NCBI RefSeq assembly: GCF_020831925.1
Contig: NZ_JAFIFQ010000008.1
Span: forward strand, 1-64,000
Length of the DNA: 64,000 nt
Source of the DNA: Alkalimonas sp.
GTDB lineage: Bacteria > Pseudomonadota > Gammaproteobacteria > Enterobacterales > Alteromonadaceae
Direction: 5' to 3'
Part shown: positions 35,377-44,781 of the stretch, piece after piece
How the letters are laid out: each line of letters begins with the position of its first letter
Numbering within the stretch: the stretch's first letter is position 1
Made by a program: the position numbers and the translations under genes
The notes under the pieces: generated by a model
What the model was told of the DNA's origin: nothing
Seen by the model: the letters and a program-made list of their open reading frames with translations, nothing else
The model's database searches: none

Positions 35377-37483
35377 ATCTTTCCCGTTCGGCCAACACAC
35401 TTGTACTTTAGAAACCGGCGTAATCGCCCGTCAGGCCGATGCCGCTGTGCTTGCCAGTATTGGTGATACCACCGTATTGGTGACTGTAGTTGGTAGAAAA
35501 CAACCGAAACCAGGTCAGGACTTTTTTCCGCTGACCGTGAATTATCAAGAAAAAATGTACGCTGCCGGCCGTGTGCCTGGCGGTTTCTTTAAGCGTGAAG
35601 GTCGGCCATCTGAAGGTGAAACCCTGACGTCGCGCCTGATCGACCGTCCTATTCGTCCACTGTTCCCGGAAGGCTTCACCAACGAAGTGCAGGTTATTGC
35701 TACTGTGGTGTCTGTACAGCCTGAAATCCAGCCGGATATCGTGGCGCTGTTGGGTACTTCGGCAGCTCTGGCGCTGTCTGGTATTCCTTTTGCCGGCCCT
35801 ATCGGTGCCGCCCGTGTTGGTTACATCAACGACCAGTACGTGCTGAACCCATCGGAGGAAGAGCTGAAAAGCAGCAAGCTGGATTTGGTTGTCGCTGGTA
35901 CTTCGAATGCCGTACTGATGGTTGAATCCGAAGCCAACCTGCTGTCAGAAGACATCATGTTAGGTGCTGTGGTCTATGGTCATGACCAAATGCAGGTAGC
36001 GATCAACGCTATCAATGAGCTGAAAACCGAAGCTGGCAAACCAGTCTGGGATTGGCAGCCTCCGGCTAAAAACGAGCCGTTGATTGAAGCGGTAAAAAAT
36101 CACTGTGCTGCAGCTCTGAGCGAAGCTTATCAGATCACTGAAAAAGCCAAGCGTTACGACCGTATCAAAGAAATCAAAGCTGATCTGATTGAGAAGCTGA
36201 CCGCTGAGCTGGCCGAAGGTCAAAGCCTGGACGAGCACGAAGTCGGTGATGTGTTCCATGAGCTGGAAAGCAAAACCGTACGTAGCCGTATTATCGCCGG
36301 TGAGCCGCGTATCGATGGCCGTGAGCCGGATATGGTACGTGCCCTGAGCGTAATGACCGGCGTACTGCCACGTACCCATGGTTCGTCACTGTTTACCCGG
36401 GGTGAAACCCAGGCGCTGGTGACCTGTACTTTAGGTACTGCCCGTGATGCGCAGAACGTCGATGACTTGCTGAGCGAGAAAAAAGACTATTTCATGCTGC
36501 ATTACAACTTCCCTCCATACTGTGTGGGCGAGACCGGCATGGTAGGTTCACCGAAGCGTCGCGAAATCGGTCACGGCCGTTTGGCCAAGCGTGGTGTGCA
36601 AGCGGTGATGCCTGCTTTTGATGACTTCCCTTACACAGTGCGTCTGGTGTCTGAAATCACTGAATCGAACGGCTCCAGCTCGATGGCCTCTGTTTGTGGT
36701 TCTTCACTGGCGATGATGGATGCCGGTGTACCGATCAAAGCCTCGGTGGCTGGTATTGCCATGGGTCTGGTCAAAGAGGGCGACAACTTTGTGGTACTGT
36801 CCGATATTCTGGGTGACGAAGATCACCTGGGCGATATGGACTTTAAAGTAGCCGGTACGGCCGAAGGCATTACGGCGCTGCAGATGGACATTAAAATTGA
36901 TGGCATTACCCGTGACATCATGCAGATTGCCTTAAAGCAAGCCAAAGCCGCTCGTTTGCACATTCTGCAAGTGATGGATCAGGCGATATCGCAGCACCGT
37001 GAAGAGTTGTCTGAGCATGCACCGCGCATCTACACCTTAAGCATCAACCCGGAGAAAATCCGTGATGTGATCGGTAAAGGTGGCGCTGTGATCCGTCAAA
37101 TCACCGAAGAGTCTGGCTGTACCATCGAAATTGAAGACGACGGTACCGTGAAAGTAGCTGCCACCAACAGCAAGCAGGCGCAGGTCGCTATCGATAAGAT
37201 CATGCTGATCACTGCTGAACTGGAAGTGGGCCGGATCTACGACGGTGAAGTAGTCCGTATCGTTGACTTCGGTGCCTTTGTCAATGTCTTGCCTGGCAAA
37301 GATGGCCTGGTCCACATTTCACAAATCGCGGAAGAGCGGGTGAATACGGTATCGGATCATTTGACTATGGGCCAGAAGGTCAAAGTCAAAGTGCTGGAAG
37401 TGGATAAGCAAGGACGGGTACGTCTTAGCATCAAAGAAGCGCAAAGCAAGCAGGATGCTCCTGCTGAATCTGCTGATGCCTAA
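35360..37483 (+). CDS. pnp: Polyribonucleotide nucleotidyltransferase (PNPase)
   Basis: Phosphorolytic 3'-5' exoribonuclease, core of the degradosome. 707 residues: two RNase PH-like domains (about 10-145 and 310-540) joined by an all-helical linker, then a KH domain ([21 protein letters not shown]) and an S1 domain ([27 protein letters not shown], split here for length). The start is GTG 35360 with AAGGA upstream, giving [14 protein letters not shown], which aligns with E. coli PNPase. A leader with a hairpin and small ORF precedes it, where E. coli pnp is autoregulated with RNase III. Confidence 0.97.
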   Translation: MTPIIKSFPFGQHTCTLETGVIARQADAAVLASIGDTTVLVTVVGRKQPKPGQDFFPLTVNYQEKMYAAGRVPGGFFKREGRPSEGETLTSRLIDRPIRPLFPEGFTNEVQVIATVVSVQPEIQPDIVALLGTSAALALSGIPFAGPIGAARVGYINDQYVLNPSEEELKSSKLDLVVAGTSNAVLMVESEANLLSEDIMLGAVVYGHDQMQVAINAINELKTEAGKPVWDWQPPAKNEPLIEAVKNHCAAALSEAYQITEKAKRYDRIKEIKADLIEKLTAELAEGQSLDEHEVGDVFHELESKTVRSRIIAGEPRIDGREPDMVRALSVMTGVLPRTHGSSLFTRGETQALVTCTLGTARDAQNVDDLLSEKKDYFMLHYNFPPYCVGETGMVGSPKRREIGHGRLAKRGVQAVMPAFDDFPYTVRLVSEITESNGSSSMASVCGSSLAMMDAGVPIKASVAGIAMGLVKEGDNFVVLSDILGDEDHLGDMDFKVAGTAEGITALQMDIKIDGITRDIMQIALKQAKAARLHILQVMDQAISQHREELSEHAPRIYTLSINPEKIRDVIGKGGAVIRQITEESGCTIEIEDDGTVKVAATNSKQAQVAIDKIMLITAELEVGRIYDGEVVRIVDFGAFVNVLPGKDGLVHISQIAEERVNTVSDHLTMGQKVKVKVLEVDKQGRVRLSIKEAQSKQDAPAESADA

Positions 37484-38369
37484 GCCTGTCCGTCTGTGTG
37501 TCCTGGCAGCAGCCTTGCTGCTGGGACTGACTGGCTGTGCAACTCAGCACAGCCATGCCCCTGCCTACTGGTTGACTCCTGAACCCTTACCTGTCCCCCA
37601 ACGTACCGAAGTAGCTATTGCCCGTTTAACGGAAATTTTGCATCGGGCTGAACTGACCGAACAGCAATCGGCACAGCTGCATTACGATCGTGGTGTGATG
37701 TTTGAAAGTGTGGGTTTGACCTCGTTGGCTCGTTTTGATTTTATGCGGGCTCTGCGGCTGCAACCGGATCTGGCGGGTGCATATAATTTTATGGGCATTC
37801 ATTACACCCTGGCTGGTAATTTTGATCAGGCCTATGAAGCATTTGACTCCGTGCTGGAACTGGACCCAAGTTACGAGTTTGCTTATCTGAATCGGGCTCT
37901 GGCGCTTTACTATGCTGGACGTATCGATTTATCGCTGTACGATTTTACCGAGTTTCAGCAACGTAATCCAAGTGATCCCTACCGTGCAGTCTGGATTTAC
38001 TTGGCGCATGCGGAGCTTGACCCTGAACGGGCCCGCTCGAAGCTCGTTACACTTCGTAGTGAACTGGATGCAACCAACTGGGGGACGCAACTGGCAGATT
38101 TCTTTTTGGGTACTATCAGCGAAGCCGATTTGCTCTACAGTGTGACGAACAATTTAAAAAGCCCCAAACAGTTGGCTGAGCGTTTGTGCGAAGCTTATTT
38201 TTATCTGGCTAAGTGGCACAGCATGCAAGGGGATACTGAGCGTGCTATGCACAACTTCAAGCTGTCGCTGGCTACCAATGTATTTGAATTCCTTGAACAT
38301 CGCTATGCCCGGTTGGAACTGGCCAGGTTACGTGATGAACCTCTGAGTATGGAAGATAATGTCTTCTAA
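37476..38369 (+). CDS. nlpI: Lipoprotein NlpI, TPR-repeat adaptor
   Basis: Outer-membrane lipoprotein with tetratricopeptide repeats that in E. coli scaffolds peptidoglycan hydrolases and the Prc protease. 297 residues from ATG 37476 (MPKPVRLC...); signal peptide ending LTGC with Cys21. TPR units are visible at [40 protein letters not shown] and [20 protein letters not shown], and a fourth near the C-terminus. ATG 37455 is an alternative. The start overlaps the end of pnp by 8 bp, the conserved pnp-nlpI link. Confidence 0.93.
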   Translation: MPKPVRLCVLAAALLLGLTGCATQHSHAPAYWLTPEPLPVPQRTEVAIARLTEILHRAELTEQQSAQLHYDRGVMFESVGLTSLARFDFMRALRLQPDLAGAYNFMGIHYTLAGNFDQAYEAFDSVLELDPSYEFAYLNRALALYYAGRIDLSLYDFTEFQQRNPSDPYRAVWIYLAHAELDPERARSKLVTLRSELDATNWGTQLADFFLGTISEADLLYSVTNNLKSPKQLAERLCEAYFYLAKWHSMQGDTERAMHNFKLSLATNVFEFLEHRYARLELARLRDEPLSMEDNVF

Positions 38370-39645
38370 ACCCAACGTCTGCTTATTCAAAAGCCAGCTT
38401 GCTGGCTTTTTTGCCCTTGGTCTTTTGCTGGGGTGTCAGCCATCGGTACCTGGTCCTGAGCAAGCGTTGATGGATGCCGCCCATACCGATGGTAAAGCCG
38501 CTTATCGATTGGCGCAGCGTCGTTTAGCCCAGCAGGAATCGGACGCAGCGCTGCGCTGGTTTGAGCATGCCTGGGCACTGGGGCAGGATGAGGCTGCCAC
38601 TCCAAGCCTGATGCTAAGGCAGCGACAAACTGGCAAGCTGGCCACTGCTCAGTGGCTGGAGCTAGAAGTGCAAGCAAAGCGACTTAGCCTTTCGGAGGTG
38701 GATTTAGCTGCGCTTGGTCTCTGGCATTTAACTTATCAGCAAGCAACCGATTGGCCATACTGGCAACAAGTCGGCCTGACCGATCAGCCTGGCTGGCAGC
38801 CGGTGCAAGGCTGCCAGCTGACCATTCAGCCGATAGCGGTGAACAGCGTTGCCGCCGAGCAATGGCTAAGGCTACAAGCAGAGTGGCAACAGGATCCGCA
38901 GCTTGGCCAGCTTCCGGTTTGCTTTCGTTCGCTGCAATTGGTGAGCAGCACCGAGCTGGCCTGCAGCGAAGACTCCGACAGCCGTATTGGCTGTGATTAC
39001 CACCAGCTGATCCCCTATATCCGTGATAACCAGGCACAGCAGCTGCTGATTCTGGCCGGACGCGGCAAAGCCAGCTACAACAATGGCATTATTCAGTTGC
39101 CGGAGCGAGCCGAACTATCGTTGCTGCGGCACGAATTTTTACACATTTTCCGTTTTATGGATGAGTATGCGTTGCCTGCCGCGGCTGCGGCTGAAGTTTG
39201 CCAGCCGGACCAGATCTATCCGAATATTCTGATTGGCAAGCAGCAACTCGCTGCCTACCAACAGCATTGGGGCCGCTTGCCTGATGCCATGGTACTGACG
39301 CCAGTGGACACCTGCCTGCATAGCCCTTATCAGGCCTATCGGCTGATTTCAGAAAGTAATAGCATGGAGTTTTATCAGTTAGACTTGCCGGATTATTATC
39401 TGCAATTGGTTCGGCAGCAATTGCAGCAGCCGGAGCTATTGATGCCAGTGCAGTATTACCTGGCCTATAAGGCTCGTATCCATGGTCAGGAAGCCGACTG
39501 GTGGCGCTTGATGCAATTAGCAGAGCAGTTGGGCTATCCAGATGCCAGCCGGTTGCTTAGTCAGCGTGAGTTAGCTCCGACAGCTCCCGCTCCAGCAGTT
39601 GGTCATCGCCCAGGTTTAGCTGCACCAGCCGCTTTAAGTGACTGA
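38359..39645 (+). CDS. Unrecognised lipoprotein with HExxHxxxxxD metallopeptidase-like motif
   Basis: I do not recognise the family. 428 residues: signal peptide FFALGLLLGC with lipid Cys26; a short Sel1/TPR-like stretch (AYRLAQRRLAQQESDAALRW, about 48-70); then HEFLHIFRFMDEY with His258, Glu259, His262 and Asp268, the spacing of the metzincin-type HExxHxxGxxD site but with Arg in place of Gly. Probably a periplasmic zinc peptidase or a pseudo-enzyme. The start overlaps nlpI by 11 bp, with GGAAG upstream. A terminator hairpin lies inside its signal-peptide region. The last ~30 codons (Ala/Pro-rich) overlap the end of the opposite PilZ gene by 89 bp. Confidence 0.75.
   Translation: MSSKPNVCLFKSQLAGFFALGLLLGCQPSVPGPEQALMDAAHTDGKAAYRLAQRRLAQQESDAALRWFEHAWALGQDEAATPSLMLRQRQTGKLATAQWLELEVQAKRLSLSEVDLAALGLWHLTYQQATDWPYWQQVGLTDQPGWQPVQGCQLTIQPIAVNSVAAEQWLRLQAEWQQDPQLGQLPVCFRSLQLVSSTELACSEDSDSRIGCDYHQLIPYIRDNQAQQLLILAGRGKASYNNGIIQLPERAELSLLRHEFLHIFRFMDEYALPAAAAAEVCQPDQIYPNILIGKQQLAAYQQHWGRLPDAMVLTPVDTCLHSPYQAYRLISESNSMEFYQLDLPDYYLQLVRQQLQQPELLMPVQYYLAYKARIHGQEADWWRLMQLAEQLGYPDASRLLSQRELAPTAPAPAVGHRPGLAAPAALSD
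38389..38412 (+). terminator. Intrinsic terminator downstream of nlpI, inside the next gene's signal-peptide region
   Basis: AAAAGCCAGC (38389-38398), minimal loop, GCTGGCTTTT (38401-38410) and continued T to 38412, 20 bp after the nlpI stop. It doubles as codons for KSQLAGFF in the overlapping lipoprotein gene. Ribosomes starting at 38359 would open the stem, so termination may depend on translation. Confidence 0.65.
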
Positions 39646-39913
39646 TGCTGTCCAGATCGATTTTCTCGCAACGCAGACCGAGCAGGGTTTCGGTTTGGTG
39701 GGCAACCCGCACTTGCATTGAAATATTCAGCACGCTGTCCTGCAAAGGTACATGCAGTTCGAATAATTGAGTCTGTGCCGGAAAGTGAGCCGGCATGCTA
39801 ACCAGGGCACCTTTCAATGATAAATCCAGCAATTCAGTTGCATAGCTCTCACCAGCAACTTTCAGGCTTGCAGGGCCGCGAAACGGAATACGATGAAAGC
39901 GACGGTTATCCAT
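39557..39913 (-). CDS. PilZ-domain c-di-GMP-binding protein
   Basis: Single-domain PilZ receptor of 118 residues. The N-terminal RRFHRIPFRG gives the arginine motif (RxxxR-type), and DLSLKGALV is the (D/N)xSxxG motif; both bind the dinucleotide. The rest is a six-stranded barrel with a C-terminal helix. ATG 39913 with AGAGA upstream is preferred. It is divergent from the GGDEF gene 153 bp away, a plausible writer-receptor pair. Its 3' end overlaps the opposite lipoprotein gene by 89 bp. Confidence 0.88.
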   Translation of the reverse strand: MDNRRFHRIPFRGPASLKVAGESYATELLDLSLKGALVSMPAHFPAQTQLFELHVPLQDSVLNISMQVRVAHQTETLLGLRCEKIDLDSISHLKRLVQLNLGDDQLLERELSELTHAD

Positions 39914-40066
39914 AGCAGTTCTCTGCAAGTTTTTCTGCTCTAAGCATAGCTGGTTTAGCGTGCTTTAGCATCCGTTTTCCTGTCAGAATTGGCAAACAAG
40001 CTTAGCCTGCATTACACTCTTGATATCTATGACCTAAGTGCTTGTTCTTAAGCTGATAGTGGATGT

Positions 40067-41449
40067 ATGAATCTCTACCTGGAGCAATTGGCGCAGTCGG
40101 TAACAACGGCGTCGGATCTGGAAAGCCTGACCCGCCCATTGCTGGCTTTGTTGCAGGAAATGACCGGCCTTGACTCTACCTACCTGACCAAAGTGGATCA
40201 GGCTGCGGGCTACCAACAAATTCTCTATGCCATGAATACTGCATCGTTAATTCTGCCAGAAGGGCTGAAAGTTCCCTGGGGAGATACCCTGTGCCGCCGG
40301 GCTATTTTGCAACAACGCTTTGTCACCCAGGATGTGCCTGCGATATGGGGGGACTCGGACGCAGCCCGTGAACTTGGTCTGCAAACCTATGTCAGTGTGC
40401 CGGTGTATTTGAGTGATGGTGAGCTGTTCGGTACCCTCTGCGGTGCCAGTGCGGTACAAACCGAGGTTGAAGATAAGCACAGCAAAATATTGCAACTGTT
40501 TGCTCAGTTGATTGCCTGGCAACTGGAGCGGGAGCGGCAATTGTTGCAGCAATCGAAGCGAGCGCAAGAGGCTGAACATCGTTTACACGGCATGTCGCTA
40601 TTGGCTGAGTTGGGTGATTTGTGTTTGCTGGCTTCATCACTGAATGAAGTGTTAAAAAAAGCCACCGTATTACTCCAACAACTGCCTGAGTGGCCGCTGG
40701 TGTTGCCGTTTCGTCAGCATACCGGTCAGCCAGAGCTTTTGGCGACGCCAAAACTTACTATGGAGCAGCATGATGCTGTCTATTACCTGATTCGCTGTTA
40801 CAGCCAGAAAGCGGTGCAGCAAAAACAATTGCTCTGGCTCTGTGATGGTAGCAATGAGGCCATCAATGCAATGCGGGATATCCTTGGCTTGAAACCTATT
40901 GGTCCAGTAGCCTGCATTACCGCCGAAAGTCATGAGGAGCTGGAGGGCGGCATTTTGTTGCTGAGCAACCAGGACGAGTTGCCAGAAAGCACCTTGTTGC
41001 ATAGCTGCAGCTATTATCTTTCGTTATTGGCAACACGCTTGTACGATCAAAGCTGCTTAGAGCAAATGAACAAAGAGCTCAGCGTGCATGCCTTGCATGA
41101 TCCGTTAACCTCATTGGCGAACCGTCGTTATCTGCACGAAAGTTTGCAACGCACCATGGCGCAAAAAAAACGCCATGGCGGTCAGTTACTCCTGGCTTTT
41201 ATTGATCTGGATAAGTTCAAACGGATCAATGACGACTATGGCCATCAGGTGGGGGATGCTTTTTTGCTGGCGCTGGCCAAACGTCTGCAGGCCGTAATGC
41301 GGGAAGGTGACCTGGTGGCTCGCTATGGCGGTGATGAATTTATTGTCATGGCTTGCCTGGCTGCCGACGACGATGTCGAGCTGGCGACAAGCCGTTTGCA
41401 TGCCAAGCTGATGGAAACCACCAGCGGTACCTTGATTTACCGGGAGTAA
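40067..41449 (+). CDS. GAF-GGDEF diguanylate cyclase, C-terminus cut by a frameshift
   Basis: Predicted cytosolic c-di-GMP synthase. An N-terminal GAF domain (about 5-165: WGDTLCRRA, YVSVPVYLSDGELFGTLCG) is followed by a helical linker, a second GAF-like region (about 195-330) and the GGDEF domain: GGDEF at 421-425, metal-binding IDLDKFKRIND, and RxxD (RxGD, 412-415) exactly five residues before it, the product-inhibition I-site. The frame stops at TAA 41447 after TLIYRE; the missing ~45 residues follow in the +1-shifted frame. A single lost C near 41440 explains it. The active site is intact, but the last strand and helix of the fold are missing. Confidence 0.85.
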   Translation: MNLYLEQLAQSVTTASDLESLTRPLLALLQEMTGLDSTYLTKVDQAAGYQQILYAMNTASLILPEGLKVPWGDTLCRRAILQQRFVTQDVPAIWGDSDAARELGLQTYVSVPVYLSDGELFGTLCGASAVQTEVEDKHSKILQLFAQLIAWQLERERQLLQQSKRAQEAEHRLHGMSLLAELGDLCLLASSLNEVLKKATVLLQQLPEWPLVLPFRQHTGQPELLATPKLTMEQHDAVYYLIRCYSQKAVQQKQLLWLCDGSNEAINAMRDILGLKPIGPVACITAESHEELEGGILLLSNQDELPESTLLHSCSYYLSLLATRLYDQSCLEQMNKELSVHALHDPLTSLANRRYLHESLQRTMAQKKRHGGQLLLAFIDLDKFKRINDDYGHQVGDAFLLALAKRLQAVMREGDLVARYGGDEFIVMACLAADDDVELATSRLHAKLMETTSGTLIYRE

Positions 41450-41586
41450 CTTTGCAATACAATGGCCCCAGTATTGGCATGGTGCACTGGGAACCTGGCG
41501 GCGTTGATATGGAAAGCCTGATCCAACAAGCAGATCAGGCTATGTATCTGGTCAAGCAGCAGCGGAAAGCTGCTGAGAAAGGCTGA
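41440..41586 (+). pseudogene. Detached C-terminal end of the GGDEF domain
   Basis: Reads PGVTLQYNGPSIGMVHWEPG, then MESLIQQADQAMYLVKQQRK, the normal final strand and helix (ADxAMYxAK-type) of a GGDEF domain, in a frame different from the upstream coding region. It has no start codon or ribosome site of its own and ends one base before the lipA stop. Confidence 0.8.
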
Positions 41587-42570
41587 TTAAGCAGGGCTAA
41601 AACTGCTGACGATCTCTTCGCCGGCTGCCTGGCGGTCGGCATGATAGCTGGAGCGTACAAAAGGCCCACAGGCAGCATGTTTAAAGCCAAGCTCATAAGC
41701 GATACGCTTTATCTCATCAAACTCTGCTGGAGGGACGTAGCGTTCTACCGGCAGGTGATGTTTGCTCGGCTGCAGGTACTGACCCACAGTGAGCATATCC
41801 ACATCGTGTGCCCGCAAGTCTTTAAGCACTTCAATCAGTTCTTCGGTGGTTTCGCCAAGACCAACCATCAAGCCGGATTTGGTGGAAATATGCGGGTGGG
41901 CTGCTTTAAAGCGCTTTAACAGCTGCAGTGACCATTTGTAATCAGCACCTGGCCGCGCCAGCTTGTACAAACGCGGGGCGGTTTCCAGGTTGTGATTGAA
42001 CACATCTGGTGGGGTCTGAGTAAGGATATCCAGGGCGGTATCCATCCGGCCGCGAAAATCCGGCACCAGTACTTCAATTTTAATCTCTGGGCTGTGCTGG
42101 CGAATTTCGCGGATGCAATCGGCAAAGTGCTGAGCACCGCCATCACGTAAATCATCCCGGTCTACCGAGGTGATCACCACGTATTTGAGCTTCATATCAC
42201 GGATGGTGAGTGCCAGTTTTTCCGGCTCCTCAGCACTTGGTGGAAGTGGCCGGCCATGGGCGACATCGCAAAACGGGCAACGCCGGGTGCAAATGGCCCC
42301 TAAAATCATAAAGGTGGCGGTGCCATGGTTAAAGCATTCCGGTAGGTTTGGGCAAGCGGCTTCCTCACAAACCGAATGCAATCCATGCTTACGCATGGCG
42401 CCTTTGATTTCATCAATGCGTTCAGAGCTTTTTGGCAGTTTGATCTTAAGCCAGTCTGGCTTACGCAGCATCTGCTCTCGCTCAGTTGGTAACACTTTGA
42501 CCGGGATAAGAGCCATCTTGTCGGCGTCGCGGAGTTTAACACCGGGTTGCATACGTGCGGTTTTAGTCAT
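41587..42570 (-). CDS. lipA: Lipoyl synthase
   Basis: Radical-SAM enzyme inserting two sulfurs into octanoyl groups on lipoyl domains. 327 residues from ATG 42570 (AGG upstream). The auxiliary cluster cysteines Cys68, Cys73, Cys79 and the radical-SAM CxxxCxxC cysteines 94, 98, 101 fall at the E. coli numbers. The [11 protein letters not shown]-terminus, with the Ser that ligates the auxiliary cluster, is intact. Start overlaps the end of lipB by 8 bp; an open frame up to 42615 lies inside lipB and is not used. Confidence 0.98.
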   Translation of the reverse strand: MTKTARMQPGVKLRDADKMALIPVKVLPTEREQMLRKPDWLKIKLPKSSERIDEIKGAMRKHGLHSVCEEAACPNLPECFNHGTATFMILGAICTRRCPFCDVAHGRPLPPSAEEPEKLALTIRDMKLKYVVITSVDRDDLRDGGAQHFADCIREIRQHSPEIKIEVLVPDFRGRMDTALDILTQTPPDVFNHNLETAPRLYKLARPGADYKWSLQLLKRFKAAHPHISTKSGLMVGLGETTEELIEVLKDLRAHDVDMLTVGQYLQPSKHHLPVERYVPPAEFDEIKRIAYELGFKHAACGPFVRSSYHADRQAAGEEIVSSFSPA

Positions 42571-43225
42571 GCTGCCTGTCCAATCCTGTATGGTAATGCA
42601 GTTCCTGGCAGCCAAGCTTCTGGCTGAACTGCTGAATCAGTTGTTGCTCGATAGTGGCCATGTGAACCGGGCCAAAATCGCGGCATTGAATCATTTCCAT
42701 GCCGGCATAGCCGCAGGGATTAATGCGTGAAAATGGCGATAAATCCATATCGACATTCAGTGCCAGGCCATGGAAGCTGCAGCCTTTTCGGATACGCAGT
42801 CCAAGCGAGGCAATTTTTTTGTTATCAACATACACACCCGGCGCATCCGGCTTGGCATAAGCCTCGATACTCAAGCTGGCCAAGGTATCAATCAGCACTT
42901 GCTCCAGCAGGGTGACCAGCTCGCGCACGCCGATTTTGCGGCGCTTTAGGTCCAGCAGTACATAAACCATCTGCTGACCCGGGCCATGGTAAGTGACCTG
43001 ACCGCCGCGATCAACCTGCACCACTGGGATATCGCCAGTGGCCAGAATATGTTCCGCTTTGCCAGCCTGGCCCTGGGTAAATACCGGCTGATGTTGCAAC
43101 AGCCAAAGCTCATCCAGGCTCGATTCATCGCGTTCATCGGTGAAGGCTTGCATCGCCTGCCAAATTGGCAGATACGGCTGAATGCCGAGTTGGCGAATGA
43201 CCAACGTATTGATGGCTGCAGTCAT
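42563..43225 (-). CDS. lipB: Octanoyl-ACP:protein octanoyltransferase
   Basis: Transfers octanoate from acyl carrier protein to lipoyl domains, making the substrate for LipA. 220 residues. The [12 protein letters not shown] motif shapes the substrate pocket; the acyl-thioester Cys171 lies in NPCGYAGM and its partner Lys137 in NKKIASLG. Its start codon overlaps the ybeD stop by one base, and its 3' end overlaps lipA: ybeD-lipB-lipA. Confidence 0.97.
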   Translation of the reverse strand: MTAAINTLVIRQLGIQPYLPIWQAMQAFTDERDESSLDELWLLQHQPVFTQGQAGKAEHILATGDIPVVQVDRGGQVTYHGPGQQMVYVLLDLKRRKIGVRELVTLLEQVLIDTLASLSIEAYAKPDAPGVYVDNKKIASLGLRIRKGCSFHGLALNVDMDLSPFSRINPCGYAGMEMIQCRDFGPVHMATIEQQLIQQFSQKLGCQELHYHTGLDRQHD

Positions 43226-43506
43226 TAGAGTACGTAGCGCACCAGTTCCAGTTTACTTAATTCGGTATAAAGTAATTCGATGTGATCTTTGTCGACAACA
43301 CGAACCGCCACCCGTACCGAGTGGTAGTTGCCTTTGGCGCTTGGTTTGATGCTGGGGCTGTAATCGGCGGCCTCGGCATGTTGTTGCAACACACCGATGA
43401 TGTCATCGACCAGACGCTCATGCGCGACACCCATTACTTTAAAATCGACGGTGCACGGAAAATCAAGCAGTGCATCAAAGTTGGTATTTTTTACAGGGGT
43501 TACCAT
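43225..43506 (-). CDS. ybeD: DUF493-family protein YbeD
   Basis: Small ferredoxin-like-fold protein of 93 residues, likely a regulatory partner of lipoate synthesis because it is conserved upstream of lipB; its biochemical role is not established. Recognised by [33 protein letters not shown] and the end [11 protein letters not shown] 43506 has GGAGG 6 nt upstream; starts further up are not supported. Confidence 0.93.
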   Translation of the reverse strand: MVTPVKNTNFDALLDFPCTVDFKVMGVAHERLVDDIIGVLQQHAEAADYSPSIKPSAKGNYHSVRVAVRVVDKDHIELLYTELSKLELVRYVL

Positions 43507-43524
43507 GCCAAGCCTCCAGAACAA

Positions 43525-43560
43525 ACAACCCGACTATTTTACTGCATTTCGCCGGGTTGT
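43525..43560 (-). other. Hairpin between dacA and ybeD
   Basis: ACAACCCG and CGGGTTGT form an 8-bp stem around a 20-nt loop; on the minus strand it is followed by TTGTT and then the ybeD ribosome site. The T run is short, so partial termination or mRNA processing between dacA and ybeD is possible. Confidence 0.4.
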
Positions 43561-43590
43561 AACAGGGGCAGGGCTGTTTCGTGGCTGGAA

Positions 43591-44739
43591 TCAGTCAAAC
43601 TGCATTTTCAGGTAATCCAGCATGCGTTTGAAAAAACCACCGCGCTCAACCGCATCCAGCGTGACCAGAGGATACTCGGCAACCGTTTCACCGCCCAGGC
43701 TAAGCTGCAAACGGCCCACCACTTGGCCACGTTCAAGTGGGGCAACCAGTTGTTGCTCTAACTTGACTTCCGTTTGCAGGTTGCGCTGCTGACCACGAGG
43801 AATGGTAATCAGACTTTGCTGGCTCAGCCCCAAGCGCACGCTATCCGCTTCACCTTGCCACACGCGAGGCTCAGCAAAGACTTCACCGACTGGGAAAGGC
43901 AGTATGGTTTCGAAGAAACGGAAGCCATAGTTCAGTAATTTACGGTTTTCCTGGGCCCGAATTTGTTCGCTTGGTGTGCCCATGACTACAGAGATCAGCC
44001 GCATATCATCACGGGTTGCTGAGGTAATCAGGCTGAAGCCTGCTTCGGAGGTAAAGCCGGTTTTGATGCCGTCTACCGCCAGATTGCGATCCCATAACAG
44101 GGAGTTACGGTTGTATTGACGAATGTTGTTGTAAGTAAACTCGCGCTCGGAATACAGGGCATACATGTCCGGTACATCACGGATTAAGGCTTTGGATAAA
44201 ATAGCCATGTCGCGCGGTGTGGTGCGCTGATCCGGGTGCTGCAGGCCATGACTATTACCAAAGGTGGTGCTACGCATACCAAGACGTTCGGCATGGGCAT
44301 TCATCAGATCGACAAAAGCACTCTCGCTTCCGGCAATATGCTCGGCCATCGCGACACAGGCATCATTGCCGGATTGCACCATAATGCCACGGTTCAAATC
44401 AGCGACGGATACCTGAGTGCCTACTTCAATAAACATCAAAGAGGAGCCAGGAAAATTGCGTGCCCAAGCCTGTTCACTGATGGTGACCATATCGGTATCA
44501 CTGATGTTACCACTTTTCAGTTCAGTGCCTATGATGTAGGCCGTCATCATTTTGGTCAGACTGGCAGGTGACAACAGCATATCAGCGTTGTGCTCGGACA
44601 ACACCTTGCCGGTATCAAAGTCGACCAAGATATGGCCTTTTGCATTCACCTCCGGTGGGGCGGGTACCACGGAGACAGCTTCAGCCTGACTGGTTAGCAG
44701 CGCAACAACAAGCGCAAAACAACGAATAACAGTTTTCAT
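43591..44739 (-). CDS. dacA: D-alanyl-D-alanine carboxypeptidase (PBP5-type)
   Basis: Periplasmic penicillin-binding protein trimming the terminal D-Ala of peptidoglycan stems. 382 residues: signal peptide to about residue 21; SxxK motif Ser60-Lys63 (SLTK), SGN at 123-125 and KTG at 226-228; then the PBP5 C-terminal beta domain and an amphipathic membrane-anchoring tail (FFKRMLDYLKMQF). It lies between rlpA and ybeD as in E. coli. Confidence 0.97.
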   Translation of the reverse strand: MKTVIRCFALVVALLTSQAEAVSVVPAPPEVNAKGHILVDFDTGKVLSEHNADMLLSPASLTKMMTAYIIGTELKSGNISDTDMVTISEQAWARNFPGSSLMFIEVGTQVSVADLNRGIMVQSGNDACVAMAEHIAGSESAFVDLMNAHAERLGMRSTTFGNSHGLQHPDQRTTPRDMAILSKALIRDVPDMYALYSEREFTYNNIRQYNRNSLLWDRNLAVDGIKTGFTSEAGFSLITSATRDDMRLISVVMGTPSEQIRAQENRKLLNYGFRFFETILPFPVGEVFAEPRVWQGEADSVRLGLSQQSLITIPRGQQRNLQTEVKLEQQLVAPLERGQVVGRLQLSLGGETVAEYPLVTLDAVERGGFFKRMLDYLKMQFD

Positions 44740-44781
44740 AGCACCTTTCTTTTCATCAGCAGTGGAACGATAGTGATTCAG

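Noticed and set aside
40392..40751. Minus-strand 119-codon frame in the GGDEF gene
   Set aside because: Antisense to the GAF region; no supporting signal.
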